From: Chara braunii
Taxonomy: Eukaryota > Streptophyta > Charophyceae > Charales > Characeae
Reading direction: 5' to 3'
Length of the DNA stretch: 23,084 nucleotides
NCBI GenBank assembly: GCA_003427395.1
Contig: BFEA01000249.1
Span: 1,515,031-1,538,114, forward strand
Shown here: one piece after another, positions 9,868 to 19,325 of the stretch
How the letters are laid out: the number at the start of each line of letters is the position of its first letter
Position numbering within the stretch: the first letter of the stretch is position 1
Notes under the pieces: model-generated
Database searches by the model: none
Told to the model about the DNA's origin: nothing
What the model saw: the letters and a program-made list of their open reading frames with translations, nothing else
Program-made: the position numbers and the translations under genes

Positions 9868-10040
9868 CATACCAAACCCTTTTTCTGTTCTTTGGCCTAA
9901 GTGAGACGTCTTCTTAACCTCTCAAGCAACTGGAGAGGATACCAAACCCCGTTCTCTTTCTCTGATCCGAGAGAGGTGTGCTCTCGACTTCTCAGACAAA
10001 CAAAGGGGTATACCAAACCCTTTTTCTTGTTCTGGCCTTG
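9868..10040. repeat. Imperfect 72-bp tandem repeat, about 2.5 copies
   Basis: ATACCAAACCC recurs at about 9868, 9939 and 10010. Each is followed by a T/C-rich stretch, and the later two are preceded by CTTCTCA-type and CAA-rich stretches. The array lies next to the LTR-like copy A and may belong to the same LTR. Confidence 0.6.
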
Positions 10041-10144
10041 GGGCTGCAGACGTGTATGAACTTGCAAAACAGCAGTTCCCACAGCCACCAAACACATTCC
10101 CAACATATAGACTCTATGACAGGCAATCATGAGCAGTAATCAAA

Positions 10145-12268
10145 TAAAATTAATTAAAATAAAACCCATAACAAAATAATAAATAATATAAACAGTTCTT
10201 CACACCCAAGAGTTATTGATTGCCTTGGTTTTGGCCTACCACAGGCCGAGAGTGTGTAGACCTCCCGTTAGCCTGACAACCCTTATTTGGCCCACCTCAG
10301 GCCAGGGCTCGTGAGAGCATTTGTCTTGACAACCCTTTTAACCCGCCTCCAGGTCAGGACCACCATACCCACTACTCGCGTATGGCGACCCTTTGACGCG
10401 CCTCACGCCAGGACACCCAGGCGATAGCGGGTTTGGTCACCCTATGACAGTAGACCTCCCGTCAGTCAAACTGTCCCGTACCCGGATTTGACCACTGCGG
10501 TCGGGGACCGGCTCACCCACCAGTTTTTGGCCTAGGGCGTTGGCTGCCCCGCCCAAATTTTTAAACGTGGGACGCGGTCTAACCACGGTTCGAGGCTTTG
10601 GCAAACCTCACTAGATTGCATCCTCTGACTGCGGTAGGGTTTCAGCTGACCCCTTTTGACCTCACAGGCCAGACTCCCGAAATCTTAGCCTCAGTCAACT
10701 ACGAAATTCGACACTCGCGTCGGGGACCTGATGACCCCACCGGATTGCAACCTACTGCGGTAAGGCTCTGGCTAGCCTCGACAATCAATGCGTCTTTAGG
10801 TTAGAGAATAAAATCCGAAGCACATACAGTCAAACAAACATCTCAAGCCCACAGTCAAACAGTCGATGCCCCAAATAACAGAACATACATTTGTCAAGAG
10901 ACGTCCCTTCAATCTCAAGAGACACTGAACAGCAACAAACGACCACCGACAATGCACTTCCTAGAGACCTCACTTCAACCTTAGGGAATACAAAGTGTTG
11001 GTCCCAGAGAGGTCCCTTCCCTCATCTGAGAATACTCCCAAGAGACTTCCCATCAACCTCAAGGAAGTATAGAGATGCTGACCCAGAGAGGTCTCTTCCC
11101 TCGTCTAGAACAGAAGATAGACAAATTAGTCAAGAAACACGAAGTCCCCATGTTGACAACTCTCTGGTCAAGCAAGGTTTAACTTGTTTATGCCCATCTT
11201 CTTGACAGCTCTCTTAGACAGGCAACTTAATCAAAAGACACGAAGTCCCTCTACTGACAACTCTCTAGTCAGATAGAGTTAAACTTCTTTATGCCCGTCA
11301 TATTTGTTTTTCATCACGAGATTAATATTGGTTACTCTTGGATGTGCAACAACCACGAGTTCTTTGAACTTAACATCACTGCAACTACTCCTCACAGTTG
11401 TCCCCTACTCAGGAATCTGATGCTCATGGATCGACTGCGTCCCAGTATTCATGACACTTTGATCTCATCGTCTTTGTCACTTATAGAAATAATAAAATTA
11501 GTTTAAATGCAGAAACGAGAAGAGATCATTTGAAAAATTTTTCTCATACCTCTTGTGTCAGAATTTGTCATGCTAAAAATTGACATATTGAATTGACAAT
11601 GCAAGAGCAGTCAAAGTCTGTCGAAGTTCTTGTCTTGACAGCGACTCTCAGTCTCATTATACTTCTCTCAGCTTTCTGAAGCAGTTCCTTTTCTGGATGG
11701 CTAACTTTTTTTTCCTTTATTTGTGATCATTGTAGGGACCAAGTCAAGATCTCTGAAAATAAACTTACGAAGCCTTGATTCTGACACCATATCATGAACT
11801 CTTGAACCATCCATCTCCGATATCTCATATAGACTATGTCTTCTGCCTCACCTGTAATTCTGTAGGGACCGAGCCATCTGGGCTCCAATCGTTTAGTCCA
11901 TTGAGTCTCAAGGGAATTTTTAAATAGGAGGACAACATCACCAACCTTTAATTTTTCTTTCCTTATATACCTATTTTTGTCTCATCTCTCTTGATTTGAC
12001 AGTCTGCTAGTTGTCATTCTGTCTGCAGCATCCATCACTGCCTAATCAACCTCTGATATCTTCCTCATTCTGATGTGAAGAAGTTCTAAAATAGAGTATT
12101 ATTTGTCACTCTCTTGACTTTACCATGTCTTGATTATACTTTCAATAGGCAGTGTAGCATACCGGCCATACCATAGAGTGAATGAAGCATAATCAGTAGT
12201 CCTCTTGACAGGGATGTTGTTAGCATAGACTGCAACACTTGATACTTTTGGCCAGTTTCTAAGGTTCC
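10145..12268 (-). mobile_element. Copy A: Ty3/gypsy integrase C-terminus plus LTR-like 3' region
   Basis: This 2124-bp block is repeated with scattered substitutions and small indels at 12270-14385. In element orientation (minus) it starts inside the integrase core, passes the GPY/F-type C-terminal module, then runs into non-coding, internally repeated sequence typical of an LTR. The module reads RLEPRWLGPYRIT at 11891-11853, intact here and broken in copy B. Just downstream copy A carries a 2-bp insertion, absent from copy B, that breaks the next part of the frame. LTR ends could not be fixed. The block ends abruptly at the N at 12269. Confidence 0.8.
10897..11300. repeat. Minisatellites inside the LTR-like region
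   Basis: AGAGAC-started units begin at 10897, 10963 and 11041 (period 78 bp for the last two). A second pair of units, CAAGAAACACGAAGTCCC (11131) and CAAAAGACACGAAGTCCC (11232), has a 101-bp period. The same arrangement is present in copy B at about 13018-13410, so it arose before the two copies separated. Confidence 0.75.
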
Positions 12269-12269
12269 N
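12269..12269. other. Single N at the junction of the two element copies
   Basis: Left of the N the sequence stops in mid-integrase (GGTTCC). Right of it the sequence begins in the LTR-like region (TAAAATTAATT). This is where an assembler would join two contigs from overlapping or paralogous copies, but it is also the expected junction of a real tandem duplication. Confidence 0.6.
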
Positions 12270-14385
12270 TAAAATTAATTAAAATAAAACCCATAACAAA
12301 ATAATAAATAATATAAACAGTTCTTCACACCCAAGAGTTATTGATTGCCTTGGTTTTGGCCTACAACGGACCAAGAGTGTGTAGACCTCCCATCAGCCTG
12401 ACAACCCTTATTCGGCGCGCCTCAGGCCAGGGCTAGTGAGGCCATTTGTCTTGACAACCCCTTTAACCCGCCTCCAAGTCAGGGCCACCATACCCACTAC
12501 TCGCGTATGGCGACCCTTTGCCGCACCTCATGCCAGGACACCCAGACTATAGCGGGTTTGGTCACCCTATGACAGTAGACCTCCCGTCAGTCAAACTGTC
12601 ACGTACCCGGATTTGACCACTGCGGTCGGGGACCGGCTCACCCACCAGTTTTTGGCTTAGGGCGTTGGCTGCCCCGTCCAGATTTTTGAACGTGGGATCC
12701 GGTCTTACCACGGTTCCAGACTAAGGCAAACCTCACTGGATTGCATCCTGTGACTGCGGTAGGGTTTCAACTGACCCCTTTTCACCTCACAGGCCATACT
12801 CCCAAAATCTTAGCTTTAGTCAATTACGGAATTCGACATTCTCGTCGGGGACCTGCTGACCTTACCAGATTGCAACCTACTGCGGTAAGGCTCTGGCTAG
12901 CCCCGACAATCAATGCGCATTTAAGTTAGAGAAGAAAATCCCAGGCATGGACAGTCAAACAAACATCTCAAACCCACAGTCAAACAGCCCATGCCCCAAA
13001 TAACAGAACATACATTTGTCAAGAGACGTCCTTTCAAGAGCCACTGAACAACAACAAACGATAATCGACAATGCACTTCCCATAGACCTCACTTCAGCCT
13101 TAGGAAATACAAAGTGTTGATCCCAGAGAGGTCCCTTCCCTCATATGAGAATACTCCCAAGAGACTTCCCATCAACCTCAAGGAAGTATAGAGATGTTGA
13201 CCCCAGAGAGGTCTCTTCCTTCATCTAGAACAAAAGATAGACAACTTACTCAAGAAACACGCAGTCCCCATGTTGACAACTCTCTGGTCAAGCAAGGCTT
13301 AGCTTTTTTATGCCCATCTTCTTGATAGCTCTCTTACATAGGCAACTCAGTCAGAAGACACGAAGTCCCTCTACTGACAACTCTCTAGTCAGATAGAGCT
13401 AAATTTTTTTATGCCCGTCCTATTTTCTCTTCATCATGAGATTAATACTGGTCACTCTTTGATGTGCAACAGCCACAAGTTCTTTGAACTTAACATCACT
13501 GCAACTGCTCCTCACAGTTGTCCCCTACTCAGGGATCTGATGCTCATGGATCGACTGCGTCCCAGTATTCATGACACTTTGATCTCATCGTCTTTGTCAC
13601 TTATATAAATAATAAAATTAGTTTAAATGCAGAAACGAGAAGAGATCATTTGAAAAATTTTTCTCATACTTCTTGTGTCAGAATTTGTCATGCTAAAAAT
13701 TGACATATTGAATTGACAATGCAAGAGTAGTCAAAGTCCGTCGAAGTTCTTGTCTTTACAGCGACTCTCAGTCTCATTATACTTCTCTCAGCTTTCTGAA
13801 GCAGTTCCTTTTCTGGATGACTAACTTTTTTTTCCTTTCTTTGTGATCATTGTAGGGACCAAGTCAAGATCTGTGAAAATAAACTTACGAAGCCTTGATT
13901 TTGACACCATATCATGAACTCTTGAACCATCCATCTCTGATATCTCGTAGACTATGTCTTCTGCCTCACCTGTAATTCTGTAGGGACCGAGCCATCTGGC
14001 TCCAATCGTTTAGTCCACTGAGTCTCAAGGGAATTTTTAAATAGGAGGACAACGTCACCAACCTTTAATTTTTCTTTCCTTATATATCTATTCTTGTCTC
14101 ATCTCTCTTGATTTGACAGTCTGCTAGTTGTCATTCTTTCTGCAGCATCCATCACTGCCTGATCAACCTCTGATATCTTCCTCATTCTGATGTGAAGAAG
14201 TTCTAAAATAGAGTATTATTTGTCACTCTCTTGACTTTACCGTGTCTTGATTATACTTTCAATAGGCAGTGTAGCATACCGGCCATACCATAGAGTGAAT
14301 GAAGCATAATCAGTAGTCCTCTTGACAGGGATGTTGTTAGCATAGACTGCAACACTTGATACTTTTGGCCAGTTTCTAAGGTTCC
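12270..14385 (-). mobile_element. Copy B: Ty3/gypsy integrase C-terminus plus LTR-like 3' region
   Basis: A 2116-bp near-duplicate of 10145-12268, continuous at its right end with the rest of the element (14386-16693). The GPY/F segment at 14008-13971 has lost one base relative to copy A. Beyond that point the frame is better kept than in copy A (AEDIVYEISEMDGSRVHDM, then KSRLRKF). Element orientation is minus, so this is the 3' end. A matching 5' LTR is not visible upstream of the gag-like part. Confidence 0.8.
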
Positions 14386-14910
14386 TTTCACACCATTTAG
14401 CCGATGAATCTTTCAAAGTTATGTGACCCCTCTCAACCGGGGCATTTGTTTGAGGATGGTAAGTAGTTACGTACCGGATCTGACACCCAGTCTGAGAGTG
14501 GTTCTTCATACAATCTCATTTATGAATTCAGACCCTCTGTCTGAGACACTCTATGATGAAGGGATACCTGAGATAGACTTTCTCTATCCAGTCAGCCACT
14601 TGCTCGGTTGTCTTCCTCTTCAGAGTCTTTGCCTCAACGTATCCAGAAAACTTTTCTCTCATGATTAATATGTACCTCATCCCTCCCTTGCCTAAGGGCA
14701 TGGTGATGAGATCCAAGTGGACTCGGTTGCCTGGTTCTACCAGGATAGTAGGAAATAAAGGCTCAATCATCCTCGTAGTAAAACTCTTTTGACATAATAC
14801 ACACGACTTACAAAATTTGTAAATCATGTCTCTCATGTCAGACCAGAAGTAGAGTTTAACTGTCTTAGAGTAGGTTGCTTCTGCAACTCAATGACCACCA
14901 GATACCCCCT
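14237..14910 (-). pseudogene. Ty3/gypsy integrase: zinc finger and DDE core, broken
   Basis: Integrase inserts retrotransposon cDNA into the host genome. In element order the segment shows an HHCC zinc-binding motif: HEGVSGGH followed by a TGA (14890-14888) where Trp is usual, then CKSCVLCQ near 14800. The catalytic core follows. The first Asp is in VHLDLITM (14713-14711). The second is in DRGSEF (14541-14539), out of frame through two nearby small frameshifts. The Glu is in HPQTNAPVERGH (14434-14432), about 35 residues after the second Asp, as in the D,D-35-E family. After the core comes a helix-rich stretch ending in TLPIESI. Several frames and one nonsense codon make it non-functional. The family call is firm and the clade is not. 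Confidence 0.9.
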
Positions 14911-15033
14911 CATGTAGGGAAGCAATTATTTATAGTTGTCTATGTTTTTTAGAGACAACTCAATCCACGAAAAGGTTACCTCTCTTTAATCTGAACTTTT
15001 TCCTTGAACGTTTGCAGTAATATTCCTTTAATC

Positions 15034-15242
15034 GTTCTCTTTCCATCTTCTTTCCAATCTCTTGGTAACTTCTATCATATTCTTAAAAGATAAATGATAT
15101 CTCTTTTTCTTTCTTTCCAGCTTCTTCCTCATCCTTTGCGTTCTCTTTCCATCTTCTTTCCAATCTCTTGGTAACTTCCATCATATTCTTCAAAGATAAA
15201 TGATATTTCTTTTTTTTTTTTCCAGCTTCTTCCTTATCCTTT
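15034..15242. repeat. 106-bp tandem duplication in the pol linker
   Basis: GTTCTCTTTCCATCTTC begins at 15034 and 15140. The two copies differ at scattered sites and by a T-run length change. It falls between RNase H and integrase. On the minus strand it encodes a Lys/Glu-rich linker. Confidence 0.8.
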
Positions 15243-15369
15243 GACCCATAACTTTCTCCCGTCTCATGGACAGCCACCGCTGCTGCACTAACTCTGACAT
15301 ACCAATGGTTCGTTCTTCCTCCTTTTCTTTTCCAGAAATTAATTCATAGACATAAGCATCAGGGATTTA

Positions 15370-15893
15370 TCCCCATCGGTCTCAGAGATAATTTTTTCCA
15401 GTTTAAAATCAAAAGTTCAAATGAAGGCGATCCATTTGCTTACCGTTGGATGTACTTGTTGATGTTTTTTAATAGCACCAATCACAGCAGATGCATCAGT
15501 CCTCAGATAGAATCTCCCTCCATGTACATAGTGTCTGAAGCACCTGAGACAGTGGATGATTGTCAGTGACTCTTTCCTGAACTGGGTGTAACCTCTCTCT
15601 ATTCAGTTAAGAGTTTTACTCTCAAACCTTAGAGGTTTCTCTTTTTCATTACCATCCTCTTGAATGAGTACACAACCGAGAGCTACTGGGTCCTCCATCT
15701 GCCTCGATGATGAAGGGTCTTTCCTCTTCATCATCGTAGAAAGGCACTCTCAGTACTACACCTCCATCTTTTAATTTTCTTGTAAAGTTTTCGCAACAAT
15801 CTGCCTTTTCTCAATCCATGATAAATCAGCCCTTTGTCTTACCATATCTCTTAGAGGCTTTGCAAGGGTAGCAAAATGAGGAATAAAAATCCT
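15370..15893 (-). pseudogene. Ty3/gypsy RNase H domain, broken
   Basis: RNase H degrades the RNA strand during reverse transcription. Reading through lesions, the segment begins RIFIPHFATLAKPLRD after a TAG at 15896-15894 that replaces the usual Trp. It then shows FIIEADGG with the first catalytic Asp (15699-15697), a frameshift just after, then LIQEDGNEKEKPLRFESKTL and a TGA (15605-15603). Next are the conserved Glu in IERGYTQFRKES and RTDAS with the last catalytic Asp (15497-15495). Another TGA lies at 15419-15417. The spacing of these motifs is that of the gypsy RNase H that follows reverse transcriptase. It sits directly after the RT fragment on the same strand. Confidence 0.85.
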
Positions 15894-16275
15894 CTAGAAT
15901 CCACATACACCCCATAAACTTCTGACGTCTATCACTCGTTTGAGGGGCAAAGGCCAATTCAAGATCTTGTCTGTTTTCTTGGGGTCAGGACTTCTAACCT
16001 TGGAGAAACATTTAAAACCCAAAATGGTTACCTCTGCTTGAAAGAGAAGGGACTTTGGCCCACTGGCAGTCAAGTTGTATTTTTGAATTCTCTGTAGAAC
16101 CAACTTTACTCCCTCATCATGTTCCAAGACAAACTTTCTGACTCCATCAGCGACCCAAGTCTCATCTCTTACTATGGGTCATTTCAGAGGATTATCATCA
16201 ATATAGGGGTTGGTTATTTCATGAGATATGTCCTGCATGACTTGAGTCGGTTGCCTGGTCCCGGAAAATGATGAT
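15894..16275 (-). pseudogene. Ty3/gypsy reverse transcriptase, C-terminal half only
   Basis: Reverse transcriptase copies element RNA into cDNA. Only the part from just before the YIDD box is present: PTQVMQDISHEI, then PYIDDNPLK with the catalytic Asp pair at 16199-16194. A TGA at 16181-16179 follows where Gly is usual. The open frame 16127-15894 continues the palm/thumb with LVLQRIQKYNLTASGPKS, ILGFKC, RSPDPKKTDKILNWPLPL and DVRSLWGVCGF. These are conserved gypsy thumb motifs. The fingers and first palm motifs are missing. The upstream sequence switches directly to gag-like protein in the same frame, which points to an internal deletion at about 16250-16275. Confidence 0.9.
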
Positions 16276-16693
16276 GAGGTGGACGCCTTCGTCTTGCCTG
16301 TGTCGTTGCACTTGGGCGTAAAATCACCTCTTCGGGGTGCTGCTACCGTGTCACCCTTGCCCATAGTAGCAACATGTTCCGAAATATCGGTGGCCGGTGA
16401 GTCTGCGGCCACCACAACGGGTTGTTGTTCTTGCTGTCCCTTGTTCGCTGCCGCAGATACCGACAAAGTAATCTGCGGAGCCCTGTGTTCTGGAGCTACT
16501 GCATCTTCTGCCAAGCGGCGAGCCTCCTCTGCCTCTACCTCCCTCTTCTTGCGAGCGGCGGTACTTGCGGCCAGTCTGCTCTCGAGCCCCTCAGTAATGG
16601 AGTTAAGGCGGACTATGTTGCCGTCGTCGGTTTCACCTGGCGGTCCATAGCTGCGGTCTGTTCCAAGTCCGCAGAAGACTGCACCGCTGTCAT
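16276..16693 (-). pseudogene. Gag-like N-terminal region fused to the RT fragment
   Basis: On the minus strand an ATG at 16693-16691 opens MTAVQSSADLEQTAAMDRQ. After a frameshift near 16612 a charged, coiled-coil-like stretch follows (RLNSITEGLESRLAAST, then ARKKREVEAEEARRLAED). Next is an Ala/Gln/Thr-rich low-complexity part, which runs in frame into the RT fragment. The arrangement and composition suit a retrotransposon gag, but no CCHC knuckle, protease or recognisable capsid fold is present. The open frame ending near 16514 begins at TTG, not ATG, and is not a true start. It could instead be an unrelated ORF brought next to RT by the deletion. Confidence 0.5.
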
Positions 16694-17452
16694 GGTCTGC
16701 TCACGTGGTGCAACTGCGGTGGCCTACTGATGTGGCCTGCTGACGTGTCACCACTGACGTGTCGATGTCGAGGAGGAGAAGCCAAGATAAAAAAAAGAAG
16801 AAGGACAGCATGCACAACAGGGGTGGGAGGGAGGGAGAAAAAATTCACAGCATTTCCCTGCCCCCCATGGGGCGAGACAATCGCCCACGTTCACTGCAAC
16901 TAGGGGTAAGAAGTTTCCCGTAACTGCAGAAAATAAAAAAAGAATCAATGGGGTTTGTACGATCACCCCGAAATGAGGGAGCTAGGAGGGGACTTACTCG
17001 AAAAAGAATACGAGCAAGTCTCGAGAGTCCCTAGTCCCACCCGTTCTGAATTCCGCTAAGCAGCGAGCAAACATAAATTTCGGAATGTCAGTTGAAAGCA
17101 ATCAGAAGGGAATCACACCAGCGTAGAAACAAAAATCCGAAAAACAGAAAAATAAAAAAAATTCGAATTTCAAACTGCAAATGATTAATAATAATACAAT
17201 AATAATAATTGAACTGCAAAAAAATTTGCAAGTTCAGGTAATTCCAAAAAAATAAATTTTGGAATACTTAAGATGAGAGTATGCGCAGCAGAATTTCCAT
17301 CTTGGGGAGTAAAACCCCGATATTTAACTACAAGGAGAGATCTCCCGAAAAAATATTTTTTTCTGGAATCTTGAAGTAACGAGAAACTTTCGAAATTAAA
17401 AAAAATTAAGGAAATTCGAGATTCCCAGCTACCAATTAATGCGCAATTCACA
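16694..17452. other. No gene; leader-like then AT-rich spacer
   Basis: CATCAGTAGGCCAC-like and TGACGTGTCA motifs lie just upstream of the gag-like ATG (16720-16770). From about 17080 the sequence becomes A/T-rich and resembles the minisatellite region beyond the hAT-like element. I could not find a 5' LTR or primer-binding site for the gypsy element. Confidence 0.5.
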
Positions 17453-17460
17453 ATTACAAT

Positions 17461-18094
17461 CATAGTTGCCAGGCCGAACATACGGAGGCCCCTAAGCTGA
17501 CCCCCGAACGTTCGTGCGTTCGGGTCCCCGTACGGGGCCCGAACTCGAAGGGGTTCGGACCCCGCATAAAATTATTTTGGTATCTAAAAATTATTATTTT
17601 TTTCTGATTGTTTTTTTTTGAGTTCTCTTACGTAAGCTACCTGTCTCTCAATTTTGAAGTCATTTTGTGGAGCGAAAAAATAATGAAAAATCGGCAAAGA
17701 TGGTGGTGTCAAAACTTGCTTTCCCACTTACTAATTTGTTTTTTTTCTCTTTCTATTTTTTGTTTTCCCTTTATTTCGGGGCCTGAAAAAAATATTATTT
17801 TTTCAAACTTTATTTGTAGGTTCTCTATGATGTAAGATACATATGTATAAAATTTCATGGCATTTGACAAAGCCAAAAAACAATTAAAAATCGCCAAAGA
17901 TGGTGGTATCAAAAACTTGCTCGCCCACAAAATAATTTCATTCTCGTTTTATTTTTTCTAATTTTTATAAATATTATTTATTTTTCGTATTTGATTTTTA
18001 TTTCAAAATTGGTAAGAACTTTGGATGTACTGTTGAGGCAAATGTTCTTTAGTTTATTCTTCTGCATGACATAGTTTTTTTTCAGAATTTTTGG

Positions 18095-18137
<43 letters not shown>

Positions 18138-18239
18138 GTTCCGCGTTCGGCCGAACGTCCGAACACGTCGAAAGGGGTTCCCAAACGTTCGGGCGTTCGG
18201 GTTTGAGTGTTCGGCCCGTCCTGAACGCCGGCAACCCTG
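17461..18239. mobile_element. Non-autonomous hAT-like transposon, 779 bp
   Basis: Perfect 8-bp direct repeats, ATTACAAT, flank the element at 17453-17460 and 18240-18247. The left end reads CATAGTTGCCAG and the right end, reverse-complemented, CAGGGTTGCCGG: 9 of 12 match and CAGGG is typical of hAT elements. Both ends carry many subterminal GTTCGG/CCGAAC motifs, including a CCCGAACGTTCG cluster (17503-17524) and AAACGTTCGGGCGTTCGGG near the right end, the kind of sites hAT transposases bind. The interior is A/T-rich with a T40 run (18097-18136) and an imperfect 200-bp duplication. There is no transposase ORF, so it would depend on a partner elsewhere. Confidence 0.8.
17615..18000. repeat. Imperfect ~200-bp duplication inside the hAT-like element
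   Basis: AAAGATGGTGGTGTCAAAAC (about 17696) recurs as AAAGATGGTGGTATCAAAAA (about 17896). Sequence on both sides aligns loosely, for example TTCTCTTACGTAAG against TTCTCTATGATGTAAG. The repeat is confined to the element. Confidence 0.6.
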
Positions 18240-18247
18240 ATTACAAT

Positions 18248-18484
18248 AAACGAATCAATGCATAGGATTCCTACAAAAGTTTCGGAATAATTAAGCGACT
18301 GAAAATTCAAAATTTTTGAAATAAAGAAAAATCAAGAACTTCAGCTACTACTTAACGCGCGATTCGAAATTTTTAATAATTTTGCGAAAAAAAAAAAAAG
18401 ATCCAAGGAATATTCCAATAAATTCGCGAAATAATTTTCTCGTTTGAAAAATAATTTCGCGGAATAACCCTGATAATTGGCAGA
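18248..18484. other. AT-rich flank, no gene
   Basis: CAGCTACTACTTAACGCGCGATTCG (about 18341) resembles CAGCTACCAATTAATGCGCAATTC left of the transposon (about 17427). The transposon therefore seems to have inserted into an older AT-rich repeat. An A-run lies at about 18388. Confidence 0.5.
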
Positions 18485-18985
18485 CATAAATCCGCTGAGC
18501 TTGCCGATTTTCAAGAAAATAAATCGTAGAAATAATAAATAAATCTGTGGAATATTCAATATTCTGATTTTTCAAAAAAAACAAAACGCAAAAATAAACA
18601 AATAAATCCGCGGAATATTCCAATTTTTCAAGAAAAATAAATCGCAGAAATAAACAAATAAATCCACGGAATACTCCGATTTTTCAAGAAAAATAAATCA
18701 TGAAAATGAACAAATAATTTCATGGAATATTTTGATTTTACAAGAAAAATCAATTGTGGAAATAAACAAATAAATCCACGAAATATTTCGATTTTTCAAG
18801 AAAAAAAAATCGCGGAAATAAACAAATAAATCCGTGGAATATTTCAAATTTTCAAGAAAAATAAATCGCAGAAATAAACAAATAATTCCATGGAATATTC
18901 CAATTTTTCAAGAAAAATAAATCGCGGAAATAAAAAAATAAATTCGTGGAATATTTCGATTTTCCAGAAAAAATAAACCGCGAAT
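18485..18985. repeat. ~56-bp AT-rich minisatellite, about nine units
   Basis: Units begin near 18607, 18663, 18718, 18775, 18831, 18886 and 18942, with two more degenerate ones before. The consensus carries a near-palindrome around GGAATATTCC, then TTTTTCAAGAAAAATAAATC, then GCGGAAATAAACAAATAAAT. Unit spacing is 55-57 bp. The minus-strand open frames across it are periodic read-through, not genes. Confidence 0.9.
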
Positions 18986-19075
18986 TCTTCGGGGAATTTT
19001 TCGATTTCTTAGAAAACGAGTTTGCGCAAAAGGACAACTAGGCAGAATTGTGATAATCTGGAAAAAAAAAAATCT

Positions 19076-19106
19076 ATCTATCAATCAATCGATTAAATAA
19101 TAATGG

Positions 19107-19142
<36 letters not shown>

Positions 19143-19325
19143 GTCAAACCTAATTAACCAACTGTGAACCTATTGTAGGCTCTAATAACCAATCAATCAA
19201 TCAATCAATTAATCATTCAAACCTAATTAACCAACCGCGAACCTATTGTAGGCTCTAATAACCAATCAATCAATCAATCAATCAATCAGTCGATCGGTCG
19301 ATCGGGTTGATTGATCGATCGATAA
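19076..19325. repeat. TCAA/TCGA microsatellite with a 73-bp higher-order unit
   Basis: (ATCA)n runs are interrupted twice by nearly the same block, TCAAACCTAATTAACCAAC then GAACCTATTGTAGGCTC, starting at 19144 and 19217. The block plus its own TCAA run is duplicated. Near 19290 the repeat changes to TCGA. The block contains a short CCTA-ttg-TAGG hairpin. Confidence 0.9.

Noticed and set aside
18341-19037. Three minus-strand frames rich in Phe, Leu and Ile that look like membrane proteins
   Set aside because: They are periodic read-through of the 56-bp AT-rich minisatellite.
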